Assembly (NCBI GenBank): GCA_026874595.1
Contig: CM049309.1
Coordinates: 18,182,576-18,246,575, forward strand
Length of the DNA stretch: 64,000 nucleotides
Source of the DNA: Sipunculus nudus
Taxonomy: Eukaryota; Annelida; Sipuncula; Golfingiida; Sipunculidae
Direction: 5' to 3'
Positions 35,973 through 47,500 of this stretch are shown piece by piece. Made by a program: the position numbers and the translations under genes. The first letter of the stretch is position 1. Every line of letters starts with the position of its first letter. The notes beneath the pieces are model-generated. The model saw only the letters and a list, made by a program, of their open reading frames with translations, was not told where the DNA came from and ran no database searches.

Positions 35973-37471
35973 CATGGTTGTTGAAAAAAAGATAACAAGG
36001 AACCCATGGGTTTTATATGCTCACAAAATATGATTTGGAAGAGGAGGTAGGCACAGATTCACTAAGAAATCCTACCTCAAATGATGATACATCAATAATA
36101 TTTCTTTCACAAATACACTAGTTACAGATAGTTAGGAAACAGGAACATACTCTGGGACCATCCATTTATAATCTCAGCAACCACAATATTTTCATATTTT
36201 GATTTTTAATGTGACCTATGTGATCTCCTGATCAAAACACAAAAGACAATAATATTAAGAGAAAAACATGCACGGACAACAGTGCTGCAACGTCATATGC
36301 CTATTAGACCTGTGACAGCATGTACCCAGGCTCTGTGCGCATGCCCAGCAAAGTCAAGTGCACTTGTTGTAATAACTGCAATGGCTATTTAATACACCAG
36401 CATAAAGCGAACCATTACAGCTAAACAGTTTATTGATCTTATAAGCTCCACCTACGAGGCGCCTCAGTTCTCTCATGTGGTGGTGGCCATATTGTACTGC
36501 ACAATGAATCAATGCCTGCGAAAACAAAACAGTTGTACACTGGTCCCAGCATGTCCAGGCTTCATTATACACTTCCATTTATCCTGCTATCCCAGCACCC
36601 CTGAGTATGGAATATGATAGCCTTTTCAGGAGTCTCATGTTTGCTACCCACATCCAAACAGACCTTCTCAATATCTTGTCTACACAGGTTTGCTTACAAC
36701 TTTTTAAGCTGGTGTTGTTTGGTTCCTGTCGCCTGTGTGGTCTTGCCAATAATTTGAAAGCAAAATAACTAAGTGGTGGAAACAGACTCTCTGCACGCCT
36801 GTCAAATTTACATCTCAGATAACATAAATCTAATATTCTCACATAATTCAACACATTTCAAGTCAATGTTAACAATCTGTACATTAAATGACATAACTTT
36901 ACACTTCTGTGCTTTCCTCCAGAACCCTGGTGAGCAAATAAAGAACAAGCCTGGGCTAATCTCCACCACTACCACAGATCACCAAGACATGGCATTAATT
37001 TTATAAATTAACTTAAGTTATCTGCTATTAAAACCTATCTAAAGTTTATCTGCTACCTGAACCTGAAAAAGAAATTTACTTATAAACAGACAATTAAGAA
37101 TAAGATTATAATCTCATGAGTTGGCTGATTTTCTTAAAGGCTATGTGTTTTAACCTATATCCAACATATTTGTAAGAGATAATATTGAACTTGCAGAGGG
37201 ATGTAATGATAAGCCAGTATAAAAACTGTAACAATTGAGATTTGCTCTACTCTTTTTATTTATTTTTTAAATTTTAATACTTTATTATTATGATTATTAA
37301 TTTTTTTTATGTTGAAACATAATCCTGAGACTTTGATATGAACAGTAAATTGGCATTTTAATTCACTCAGTAAAGAACTGAACATCCCACACTGATATAT
37401 TAACACAAACCAAGCTTGATTAATTGAAGACACTAATTACAAACATGCAAAATGGCCAAATGTATACCTAC
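35973..37471. other. Intron 2, proximal part; no gene
   Basis: Begins with an AACAAGGAACCCATGGGT fragment at 35994-36010. A TGCGCATGC motif lies near 36337. Otherwise unremarkable up to the exon 2 donor. Confidence 0.45.
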
Positions 37472-40400
37472 CATCACGGTTCATTTTCCTGCTGCCATCA
37501 TCACAATCACCATTTTCACTAGTTTTACACACAGATGCTGAGTAATCCAAACTTGGCTGTTTGCCACAGCTAAAAGTGTCCTTTCCATTCACCAAACCAC
37601 TGGTGACCACAGACTCAGGGGTCTTGGTGGCGTCACCATTAGACAACGCCGTGGAACATACCTCTCCTTCACTATCCACGGCATCTACATTCCTTGTATT
37701 TCCACAGATTCTACTACCAATAGCGTTACACTCCATTTCGAGCTCTCGGTCAACTGAGCCAAGGTTTAAATCTTCACTTGCCCTTACGTCTGATTTCCAC
37801 GGATCTGTGAAAGCTTTATCAATAATAGAATCCACTCGGGCTTTCCATGGCAGCTCGGACACTTTGGTGCCACTTAACGTCTCATAATGTTTTGAATAGT
37901 CACTTTTGGATAAAAAATGCTTCCCATGGGCCATCCTGCTCACCACATCAGGATGTTCTTTTGGATTCAGCATTTTTTCCATGAATACCCCCGGGGGTAG
38001 CTGACACTCCCGGCTGTCCAGTGCCATACCTACTGTAAGCATTGTGGAATCATGCATGGGCTTTCTTTCCTGGTTGTCATTAATACCAGGTTTTACAGGG
38101 TCAGACGGCACCGATAGTTTGTCTGTCCCTGCATTCACCATAGATTGCTCCACTGGACTTGGCACTGGGCCATTTGATAACAGCTTAGGATGATCAGTAG
38201 GTATACTACAGTCATTGGAATGGTGCACTGCGTCTATGTCACAGTTCTGTAAGTGCTCTGGCACAGCAGAGTTCACTGTATGATGGCTGGTTTTGCTTTT
38301 CATGGGTTCTATCACAGGAGATATAGAGTCACTAGCTTGCTTTTGTAACACCAGGACTGGCCTGGCATGACCAGAAGGGTGTGATGATACAGTTATTTTG
38401 GAGTGAGCATTGTGAACAATACCCCCCTGAAGTTCATTGGCACCAAGGACATGTGCCTGGGTCACAACACTACTGAGAGTATGATTTGGCGACAATTTGT
38501 GTTCTGAGTCTGTGGATCGGTTTTCATCAGTGTCTGACATGAGGTCCTTGCAAAGTGACAAGGACTCCTGTGAGATTTCTGAGGTAGGACTACGCGAGTC
38601 TGGCTGTGCATTTGGAGTACTAGACTGGACCATAGTGCTGCTCACACCTGAATCTGCTGGGCTGCTGGAGCTCTCCGAGTTTGGTCCACTTGGGAGACTG
38701 GTGCTGATGGTCTCTGCATTTTCACAGGCTGAAGGCACAGAGTCGTTTTGACTCAACAGGACAGAGTGGCCAGCATCTTGTAGGGTTCCTGGCAGCAGGG
38801 TAGGCTTATGAGAATGAAGTGGACTAGAATGGGGATGGTGTGTAACACTGGAACTAACAGCTACTGAGCTAGGTCCTACTAACATGGAACAGTGTGATGT
38901 GGTGACCACAGGTGCAGGGATAGACCTGTGGGTCAGCGAGTTCAAACTACTGACCAAATCTCCACTATTTCCGCTCTGCCCACCCATCTGACCTAAGTCT
39001 AATGGCACTGGAACCGTCCTCATGAGGTCAGCTATTGACAAAGGTGGCGCTGCCACAGTGCTAGTGCTAGAGGCTGACGGCATTCCTCCTCCTTGCAGAA
39101 CCATTCTTGGATTACTGACTGTCAGAGTACTTGTTAATCCCAATCCTGGCCTTACCCCATGCAGTGAGGTACCTTGTAGCCGTATGACTGAGCCACTCCC
39201 TATTGGTGCTGCCACATGAGGTGGAGTGAACTGTGAACTGTCCTTCAAATTTGCACAGCTAATGCCACTTTTCAGCTGCCCTGCTACATAAGTATTTGTA
39301 TTACTAGTCTCTGTCATGATGGAATCCTCACTAGTCACCAACTCAAACTGTCCTGTGAATGGGTTGATGAGTTTACCTGCAAAATTATCAACAGGCGGCT
39401 GTGCAATAGTTTGTATCAGGGACTGGTGTGAAGTGGTTTGTGGGCCTGCATGTGCCAAAGTCTTGGCTGGACGGATACTGGCTGCAGGCAATGGTATTGA
39501 GGAGCTGCTGTCAACCACAGCAGTGTGGGTACCTGGTGCAGAAACAGCAGTGCTGGATGCAGGGATTGAGGTCAGGGATACTGAAGCCTGAAGGGGTACA
39601 GATGAAGAAGCAGGCGGGAATGAAACAGACAAGGTGGAGGAGCTAGGGTGGTTGGCTCTGGGTACAACTGGTAGAGGTGGCACTCTCTGGAAAACACTTT
39701 GTGCACTGCTGGGCATGGTGCCTGCAGAGCTTCCAGGCATTTTGTCCAATTCCATCGGGGCAGCCGTTGTCTCAACAGCCTGAAGAGCTGGGGCTTTTGG
39801 TTTTCGAGGTCTACGTTTCCGCTTGGGGGGTGTTGGGTTCAGTGCCCCTTCCATCATTGCTGTTTTGCTCTGGATGATATTGTTCAAATGTGCCCCTGCC
39901 TGTTCATTCTGCAGCAAGTTTACTAGTAAAGGACTAGTTGCGGATAATGTGCGACCAAACAAGCCTGGAGGAAGGTTCTTCAGCATGTTACTATCTTGAC
40001 TTAGCTGCATCACCAGTTCAGCTGCAGCCCTTGGGTCTTTCGACAAGCACGCTGAGCTGAGTTGGGAGGCTAACGAAGGCGGTATATTCATATGCTGAGA
40101 AACATCAGGGTTAGCCTGGGCTGGTTGAAACTGGAAGGGTGGAGTATGGCTTGGAGTATGGCTTGGGCTTTTCCCTGATGGTGCAATACCAGGCTGCAAG
40201 GGTACTCCAATTTGTAATCCACGCCCCTCCTCTGCCTGGCTAACTTTTGGTTTCTGAAGCACACCTGGTGACTCTGTCTGGCTAAGTATTGAGTCAAACA
40301 CTGCAGCTGGAGTGCCTTGCTGCCTGAGGTAATCAACAATATTTTTGCGAGTAGTTTCCACATTAGGGCCTGGTAACACATCCTCAGAGGTGGAAAAGTC

Positions 40401-40672
40401 AAACACGGAACTGGTGACATTTGAGCTTGTCGCCTGCCTTGGTGAATTAGTCCTAAACACAAGCTCTGTAGGTTCATTATTTTTGCCTGCGATAGTGAGG
40501 GATATGAGACGATCCCCCTCTATTTGCACTGCTAGAATACCCAGATCGCGCAACGTGTGGTCACCCTGTTCTGCCAGATGTCTCAGTCGTACAGCTGCCT
40601 CCTTTGGGATGTTGAAGGTGACACGCACACTGTTCCATGGTTCCACCTTCTTCAGAATTAATGTGCTCTTCT
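37472..40672 (-). CDS. NCOA6: NCOA6 exon 2 (3.2 kb; N-terminal domain and LXXLL box)
   Basis: This exon encodes residues 41-1107 and the first base of codon 1108. Its acceptor is TTGTTTCAG|AG. Residues 42-105 complete the family N-terminal domain (KKVEPWNSVRVTFNIPKEAA, LRDLGILAVQIEGD). Residues 289-294 are LLVNLL within TSPLLVNLLQ, nearly identical to the receptor-binding LXXLL box of vertebrate NCOA6. A basic run KRKRRPRKPK (about 324-333) follows, as in vertebrates, and is a likely nuclear localisation signal. Much of the rest is Ser/Thr/Pro-rich and probably disordered. LSIADLM (about 585-591) is the nearest thing to a second box and does not fit LXXLL. Residues about 933-1002 look more ordered, with spaced aromatic and charged residues; I do not recognise this segment. 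Donor GATG|GTAGGT is preferred. A second donor, GTAG|GTATAC, would end the exon at 37468. Confidence 0.95.
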
Positions 40673-43600
40673 CTGAAACAATGAACAATTCAACAATAAT
40701 TAATCATCTAATTAATAACTTTTTCATACATTATTATGGAAAAAAGGGTCAAAGATGCAATTTCTTGTCACAGTGAAAAATTATGAATTGTGGTCATAAT
40801 GAAGTTTTTATGTTGAGATTTTTTTTTTAAATTAAGGATAAAGACAGTTAAATGATAATATTGCAATACGTGTTGATGTTTACATAAAATGAACAACAGT
40901 AAAAGACAACAGTATAATACAACATCATAAATAATAGGCCTAAAATTGTGAGGGGCTTTTGAATCCATTCAATTATTTGATTCTTTACCTCCTCTTCGAT
41001 TCTCAATTTAATTCTTACATAATCAGTAAATTTCACATTTTCCTTTAAATAAAAAGAAATATTTTGGATGTTATTTAATTTTAACCAAAGTAAAGGATAA
41101 ATGTAACTTGCCCTCTGTTTATCACTGCCATTTATGTTTTTTATGTGAGAGGAGGGCATATAATAATAATCTAAATGAATGGATTCAGAGGTTATGAATC
41201 AAATACAACTTAATCAAGCGGCTGCCATTCAAATTCAATGTACTAATTATTCCATGCATTGCTGCACCCATAATACATAAAGCACAAGATTAAGATCCAG
41301 AATGTACATGATGCAATTTGTGAATTTACTACTGTGCATTCTGAATTACAGAATTATTCTTATGGAGATTTTCTGGAATATTGAGCTAAACCTCTTTCAC
41401 TTGAACACTACAAGTTATGAACAGACAATATGTCTACTATGTCTGCTTTTGTCTACATTTTGTGTTCTTAGACAATGGACAGAACATACCCATTTAAATA
41501 GCACCTAAGTTAGCATATAAAGTGTAATGAAAGTGGTGGTGGTTGTGTGTGTGTGTGGGGGGGGGGGTCAGATGGTCATATTACTTATAACTAATTAAGT
41601 TTTCTTTTTAGTTGATGGGGGGGAGGAGGTCAGATGGTCATATTACTTATAACTAATTAAGTTTTCTTTTTAGTTGATGGGGGGGGGGGGGCAGGAGGTC
41701 AGATGGTCATATTACTTATAACTAATTAAGTTTTCTTTTTAGTTGATGGGGGGGGGGGGGGGAGGTCAGATGGTCATATTACTTATAAATAATTCAGTTT
41801 TCTTTTCAGTTGATGAAAGCTTCTTCATTGTAAACCACAATCCTAATGGCTAAAGTACAACTAATTCATAAAAGAAATGAATGCAAATAAGTATGCTACA
41901 GTACTAACCATAACTCCAGTTTGTCTAGATCAAATATACCTGTAGCTGAAATGCTGAATCATGTAACTTCTAATTTAACTGGCCTGATGGACCAACCAAA
42001 AATTCCCAACTGATTTGGATGGTGAGAAAATGGCAACAATAATGAAGGTAGGTAACAAAACAAAATAAATGAATAATCTAGTATTTTTAATGCAGCACCT
42101 GACAAGCCTGCAACTGCAGTATTCAATTTTAATCAACTGGACATTGACTGAACAGTTGGAATTAAACTCAGATTCCATAATAATAAATGGAACTTCATTA
42201 ATCAATAAACACCTTTTTCAGATGAAAGCAAACTTTAGCAACGGTGTTTATCTAATTTTTTACATGAATCTGTAATAGGTCAAAAGAATGACATTTGTAG
42301 ATTCCTTTGTAATTTTATATCGGAAAGGTAACACAGGTAACATTTTGAGTACACAATGTAACCAGGAAACAAAACTGTGTTGCCACCGTGGCAATTAAAT
42401 CTCTTTGAACAGAAAGAATTATCTCTGCATGGCAACATATAATCTCATATAGCCTTGAGCAACTCAATCCTTTTAGCAAACAAAAAAGAGCCTTAAAATG
42501 AAAGTAATTTATTTATTTCACCATGTCAGGCTTTATCACTCCCTAAAATACTACATGGAGCACATCAGAATGACAATGCGGTTATTTATAAGCATGTCAC
42601 TGCCTGCAGGCTTTGCATGACACAGAACACTTGATCAATATTATGGAATAGCCCAGCATAACAGACACAATACCAACCTTCACTATGTCAAGTGGCTGAC
42701 CTGACCTTGCAGGCAGGTGTACTTGGCAGTGTGCCAGCTGGCTCCCAGCCATAACTTGTTGGGGCCTCAGAAGGCATTTGAGGATAATTATGCTGGGTTG
42801 TCAGCCCCACAATCCAACATATACACAGGCCCAGCTGTTAAAATGGACTGGTCAGGGAAAGCTGGCAGCTGTTACAGCCTGGGTGGGCTGTATGAGGCAG
42901 TGATGTATGACATACTCTTGGAATATTACAGAATTATAACCAAATATGGAGTAATATACCCGGACATTTATGCATGCTGAAAAGGAGAATTATCTTGTGT
43001 GCTGATCTACACAACAATTATACCATGCACACATGACCTGTTCTCTGGATGTGTACAGTGAAAATGAGACCAGTTCTCTCTTGTAGATGGATATGATTTT
43101 TGGTGGAATTACAGAGAGCTATAAAAATTACTTTATGACAAACCTGAATGTGAGTTTCATTGTTTACTGATTAGGAAAATTAATTGCAATATTTCTTTCA
43201 GTATACTGTTATATTTAAAATATTTACAGTGAGTAGGTTCAATATTGTTACACTTTATATCATAAAATGTCTTCAATATTTAAATACATTTCTATATTCA
43301 AAATGTTTTTAGTATTCAGGTTCATAGCTGCTACATTATAAAATTTTTCTGCTGAGTAAAACTTCCACTTTTTTTTTAAATTTCCAATTTATTTTTCAAG
43401 ATGAAGTCCAATTTTTTTATCTGCATAACTTAGTTTAACTAAGCAAAATGAATAAAGATTTCTTTTACATTTTTTTTTATAATTTCAACATCATGAAATG
43501 CTGCTGTTCAGTTAATCATATTTTCTTAAGAACTCTGCTAAAATCAACATTTTCCCCAAGCCCTAATTTTGCAGAACCTGAAGGATCCCTATTAATACTT

Positions 43601-44419
43601 GACAGTCTGACATAAAAGAGTTTCAAGTTGGTTAATATAAATTTATCTAAGCCTAAGGTAACTATAGTCCATTTCATCCCCTCATGTCCACCTGTTTTAT
43701 GCAATGAAAATTTTTATTAGTCATATTTCAAGGGAAACAATTATAATGGGGAGTACAGGATTTAAGGACCTAATTTTCAACAAGGTAAATAAATACCTAC
43801 CTAACACCTTATTTAAGTAACAGAATTATTTGAAAATATGAGAAATCAGTCAATATTTTACAACATATCAGACCCACTTATGGCAGACAATGTCTAGCTC
43901 AAACGAAGATGGTCACTAATGCAATGACACATCATATCTGCCAGATCATTGTGAAGAGACTAAAAAGTTGTATAACATAAACAAGGGATTTATTGTAAAA
44001 TTTGAAATTGCCATACTAGGTTGTCTCTTCCATAAGAAGTTTTCTAGGGTTTAGTTGAAAAATATAAACTTTTATGAAAATCATCGACAAAAACAGGTGG
44101 ATAGCAGGTGGTGAAACAGACTATAGCATTTTTTGTCAAGACACATGAAGGATCATGCATTGAAAATATAAACAGCAAATAATGGTGACTGAAATTATGA
44201 TAACACAAAGACGGAATGGATGAAATAAAAAGATTGATAATTTTCAGCATGTCTGCAATATTCTCATCAGAGAAAAGTAACCTTGACAAGAGATAGAAAA
44301 AGAGTGAGGTACCAAAAAAAAATAAAGATGTTTTCTTGGAAGTAATTAATTGTCACTGCTGCACAAAAAACCATACCAAGATGAGCATATGTTTGTAACG
44401 ATTGCGGGGCCATACACAC
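40673..44419 (-). other. Intron 1 of NCOA6
   Basis: A 3.7-kb intron with GT-AG ends and phase 1. Apart from the tandem repeat at 41560-41815, nothing is recognisable. An 87-codon plus-strand frame at 42717-42980 has no family resemblance. Confidence 0.8.
41560..41815. repeat. 61-69-bp tandem repeat with G-runs, 4 copies
   Basis: Units GGTCAGATGGTCATATTACT and TATAACTAATTAAGTTTTCT, each ended by GTTGATGG plus 7-14 G, start near 41568, 41629, 41698 and 41765. Unit length varies mainly by G-run length. Confidence 0.92.
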
Positions 44420-44540
44420 CTGAGCCGATGAGGTCCTGGAGCCGTTTCCTGAAGCTATTTAGATTACTGTGGAAGTCTGGGTCGTAATAGTCCCCTTCAC
44501 ATGTCAGCACTGTCTCAATGTAGTCTTCCTGGGGACCCAT
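44420..44540 (-). CDS. NCOA6: NCOA6 exon 1 (first coding exon)
   Basis: This exon encodes residues 1-40 plus the first base of codon 41. The ATG at 44540-44538 is chosen because an in-frame TGA lies four codons upstream, inside the same exon. The exon itself starts at 44554, after a pyrimidine-rich acceptor (TTATTTTTCAG). At least one non-coding exon must therefore lie further upstream. The donor is CAG|GTGTGT after 44420. The encoded stretch, about residues 9-40 (ETVLTCEGDYYDPDFHSN and on to QDLIGS), aligns in register with the first half of the human NCOA6 N-terminal domain (IFVAFKGNIDDKDF...). It continues directly into exon 2 through a shared GAG (Glu41) codon. The region is acidic and has no signal peptide or membrane segment, as expected for a nuclear protein. 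Confidence 0.88.
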
Positions 44541-44554
44541 CCTGGGCTCTCAGG

Positions 44555-47500
44555 CTGAAAAATAATCATAACAAATAATATATACTATATATACTGCATA
44601 AATATACTGCAAAACATTTTAATAGAAACTGGTTAATTCAGAAATTTATTGTAGTTAAAACCCTTAAAACATTCTGGCATAAGTCCAGTGCCACTTTTAC
44701 AACTTTTGCCTGCATGGTGCTCTATTAAATATAATCTGACACCTGCTGAGTATAATTGGAATGTTTCCATGAATGCATGAACCTTGCTTGTAAAAATTTT
44801 GATTGATGTGTACTGTCCAAAACATTTTGACAAATGTATTGGTCTGTCTTTCAAGGTACACCAATTTTAATGATGGACCACTGGTTAAAACAAAGAATTA
44901 TATATGAAAATACCGTGACACTTTGAACTGAAAAATAATGCCTTAATATATATTGCGCCCTAAATGTGAAATTTCCCATTTCATGAAATGGACATCAATT
45001 TTGCTCAATCCATGAATTGGGCAACTATTTTCATTCATATTCAGAGATAGCAACATAAGAGGAATTTTGTTCATGCATGTGCTCATGTTCATGTTATTTA
45101 GGTCACATCAAGAGAAAAGAAATGTGTTATGAGGTGGTAAAAATAAAAATAATTCTTTTTGTTGTACTGTTTCTGGACAAACCAGTAGATTCCTAGGCAC
45201 AAAGAACAGTGATGGTTATAGCATGGTACATTTGGTAAAGTCCACATGGAAGCCCTGCGGTCAACACTTGGGTTAATATCCGTGTAATTAAAACCAAGCC
45301 TCTCCTACAGGCCCTTATTTGAACAATTATTTTATTACTTCCACACTTTACAAGGTGCAATTATATTTCAATACAGCATTAATATTCTATATATATGCAA
45401 AATTTGCATCTCACAAAGGAATTATTCTAACCCTTCCGTTAAGTCTTTAGGCCTTGTTTTTGCTGTTTCTTTGACAATTCATTCTTCACCACTTAAATTC
45501 CCCCTTTCCCTTTACAGTTTAAATAATTCCCCCAATAGACGAAAAGGTCACCAAATCTTGAAAAGCAGTTTAATTCAAGGCAAGTACCTGCCTTAAAATA
45601 ATGATATAAATAAAATTAAGATAAAGCCAATCCCCAATGTCTTCTTGGAATATATTTAAAACTAAATGATGACTTTTTTCACTGGGCAGTATATTATTCA
45701 TGACTATTAATTTTTTTTTCTGTTGGCATCTGTAAATTATGAATATTTATTTTTCTTCCTGATAATATCTCCAAATTATGACAATTTTTTCCTTGCCGGC
45801 ATCTGCGAATCAGGAGTTTACATTTTTCCTCTCAATCTAGATCTCTTGATTATGACTATATTCATTTTCCTGCTGGTATCTATAATTCTTACTTTTAATT
45901 TTTCTTCTGTTGTTTTCTCCCTTATTGATTATGATTAAACATTTATCTTGGACAACATCCTATCTAACATAATGTGACTACCATGAGTGATAAATGCAGC
46001 GTGTGTGTGAATGCATAACAAGCCCCAGCTAGTTTCTACCCTCCCTTATTAAATATTAATTTAACGTTTGCACTGTACATCTTCTATTCTGATAGGTGAG
46101 CTAAACGAATGAGTCATTGCATTATAACTACATGTGAACAGAGGACTGAGAGCTGAAGCAGCGCCAGTGCTGACCCTTCTGTACCATCTATTTTAATGTG
46201 TACAGCATGCACTGGATGACTTTAAAATAGAAGTTCTTCTGAAGTTCAATATGAGCAACATGATCGTTATATTCATGTTCCTTCTTATTTTCATTTATAC
46301 ATCAACAGTTGCTGAGAGATGCCTCCTGTAAGCTTTCAATCCAAATGACATGCTTTGCTGTACAGTGATCTGCTCTTGGCATACCTAGAAAGACAATCTG
46401 GAAGAGGTTTAGAGATGAGGTATGAGTAGCTGACCTGGAAGCTAGGAATATCTACTTGTATCATGTCCAAAGAGTCACTAACATCATGTTGTTTTATGTT
46501 TAGGCCTAAAAAATTAAAATATATATTCTCTAAATTATGAGCCCTTCAAACTTTAATCTTAAACTGAAATTTTTTAAAAACTGTTTTAAATTATATCCAT
46601 TCACATTTAATAAACTGCATTCAGAATATGCCCTCCCCAGGGCTGAAGCCAAAAATGACATGTGCAATTAGGTGGAACTATTGGCAGCAAACGCAACTCT
46701 CACCAACTTGGTACATTCATATGTGACATGATAAACTTGGGAATAATATGGGTAAACCAACTCTTTTTCTCCTAAAGTTCAGAGGGGCAGGGGGAAAAGA
46801 ACGCCCTCGATTGATCAGGGAGAAATGTCCGTTTACAGAAACTCTGAATTTAATCTTGAATTTGACTGAATCGTACCAGGGCTGCAGCTAGTCATCGGAC
46901 CTGTAGATATTTTAGACTTACATAGTGCGTTTTTCAGGACTTGTCGTGGTCAGGAGTTGATATTCCTCATACACACGCTACAGGCATGCATACAGGTTAC
47001 AACGGCCGACTCATTCATTTTAAGAGTCAGGACTAGGCTACGGCATGAGAGGTAAATGATAACCGCATGAAACACGTAAATGATATAGACTCTATAGTAC
47101 ATCTAACAGCAGCTGTTTATATTTAAGAATATACTTCATATAAAAAAGTTCACTGACTGAGTATTTTTCCTTTATTGTGTAAAATATTGCTTTGAATAAA
47201 AAGGTAATTCAGAGACCACTTTTTGGGTACGTATCTTTACCCTAGCATTTTATTTGGGTACGTAATTTTACTCATTTACTCTTCTTGCGGAAACCCTGCC
47301 ATGAATGTCAAATGTTGATATTTCCTTGAAGTAAAGAAGCCTAAAGGCATGATTAAATGGAACAACAGCTGATCAGCAAAGCACCATAAACAAGTATAAA
47401 CTATACATTGTGGTGAACCCGCCGCAAAATATTCTTCATGGGTTGTAGACATTGCTAGCAGCTTAACACCTTGATAAATAATCTCAGCCAGTCATATCAA

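Larger units (their letters stand above)
12267..44554 (-). other. NCOA6: NCOA6-like gene, partial (4 coding exons found)
   Basis: The gene runs right to left. Exons 1-4 are joined by introns 44419-40673, 37471-20779 and 17913-12372, and a fourth intron opens at 12266. Every junction is GT-AG and phase 1, so the frame is kept throughout. The joined product is about 2,097 residues without its C-terminus, against 2,063 for human NCOA6 from memory. Homology is clearest at the N-terminus (KVEPWNSVRVTFNIP, LRDLGIL.VQIEG) and at the SPLLVNLLQ box. In vertebrates NCOA6 is a nuclear scaffold that binds liganded nuclear receptors through LXXLL and belongs to KMT2C/KMT2D methyltransferase complexes. Function here is inferred from family membership. 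The 5' UTR exon(s), promoter, last exon and poly(A) site were not identified. Confidence 0.93.

Noticed and set aside
37561-40477. Antisense and alternate-frame open frames over exon 2
   Set aside because: Shadows of the 3.2-kb coding exon.
42717-42980. 87-codon plus-strand frame in intron 1
   Set aside because: No homology, no splice context and no ordered features that I can support.
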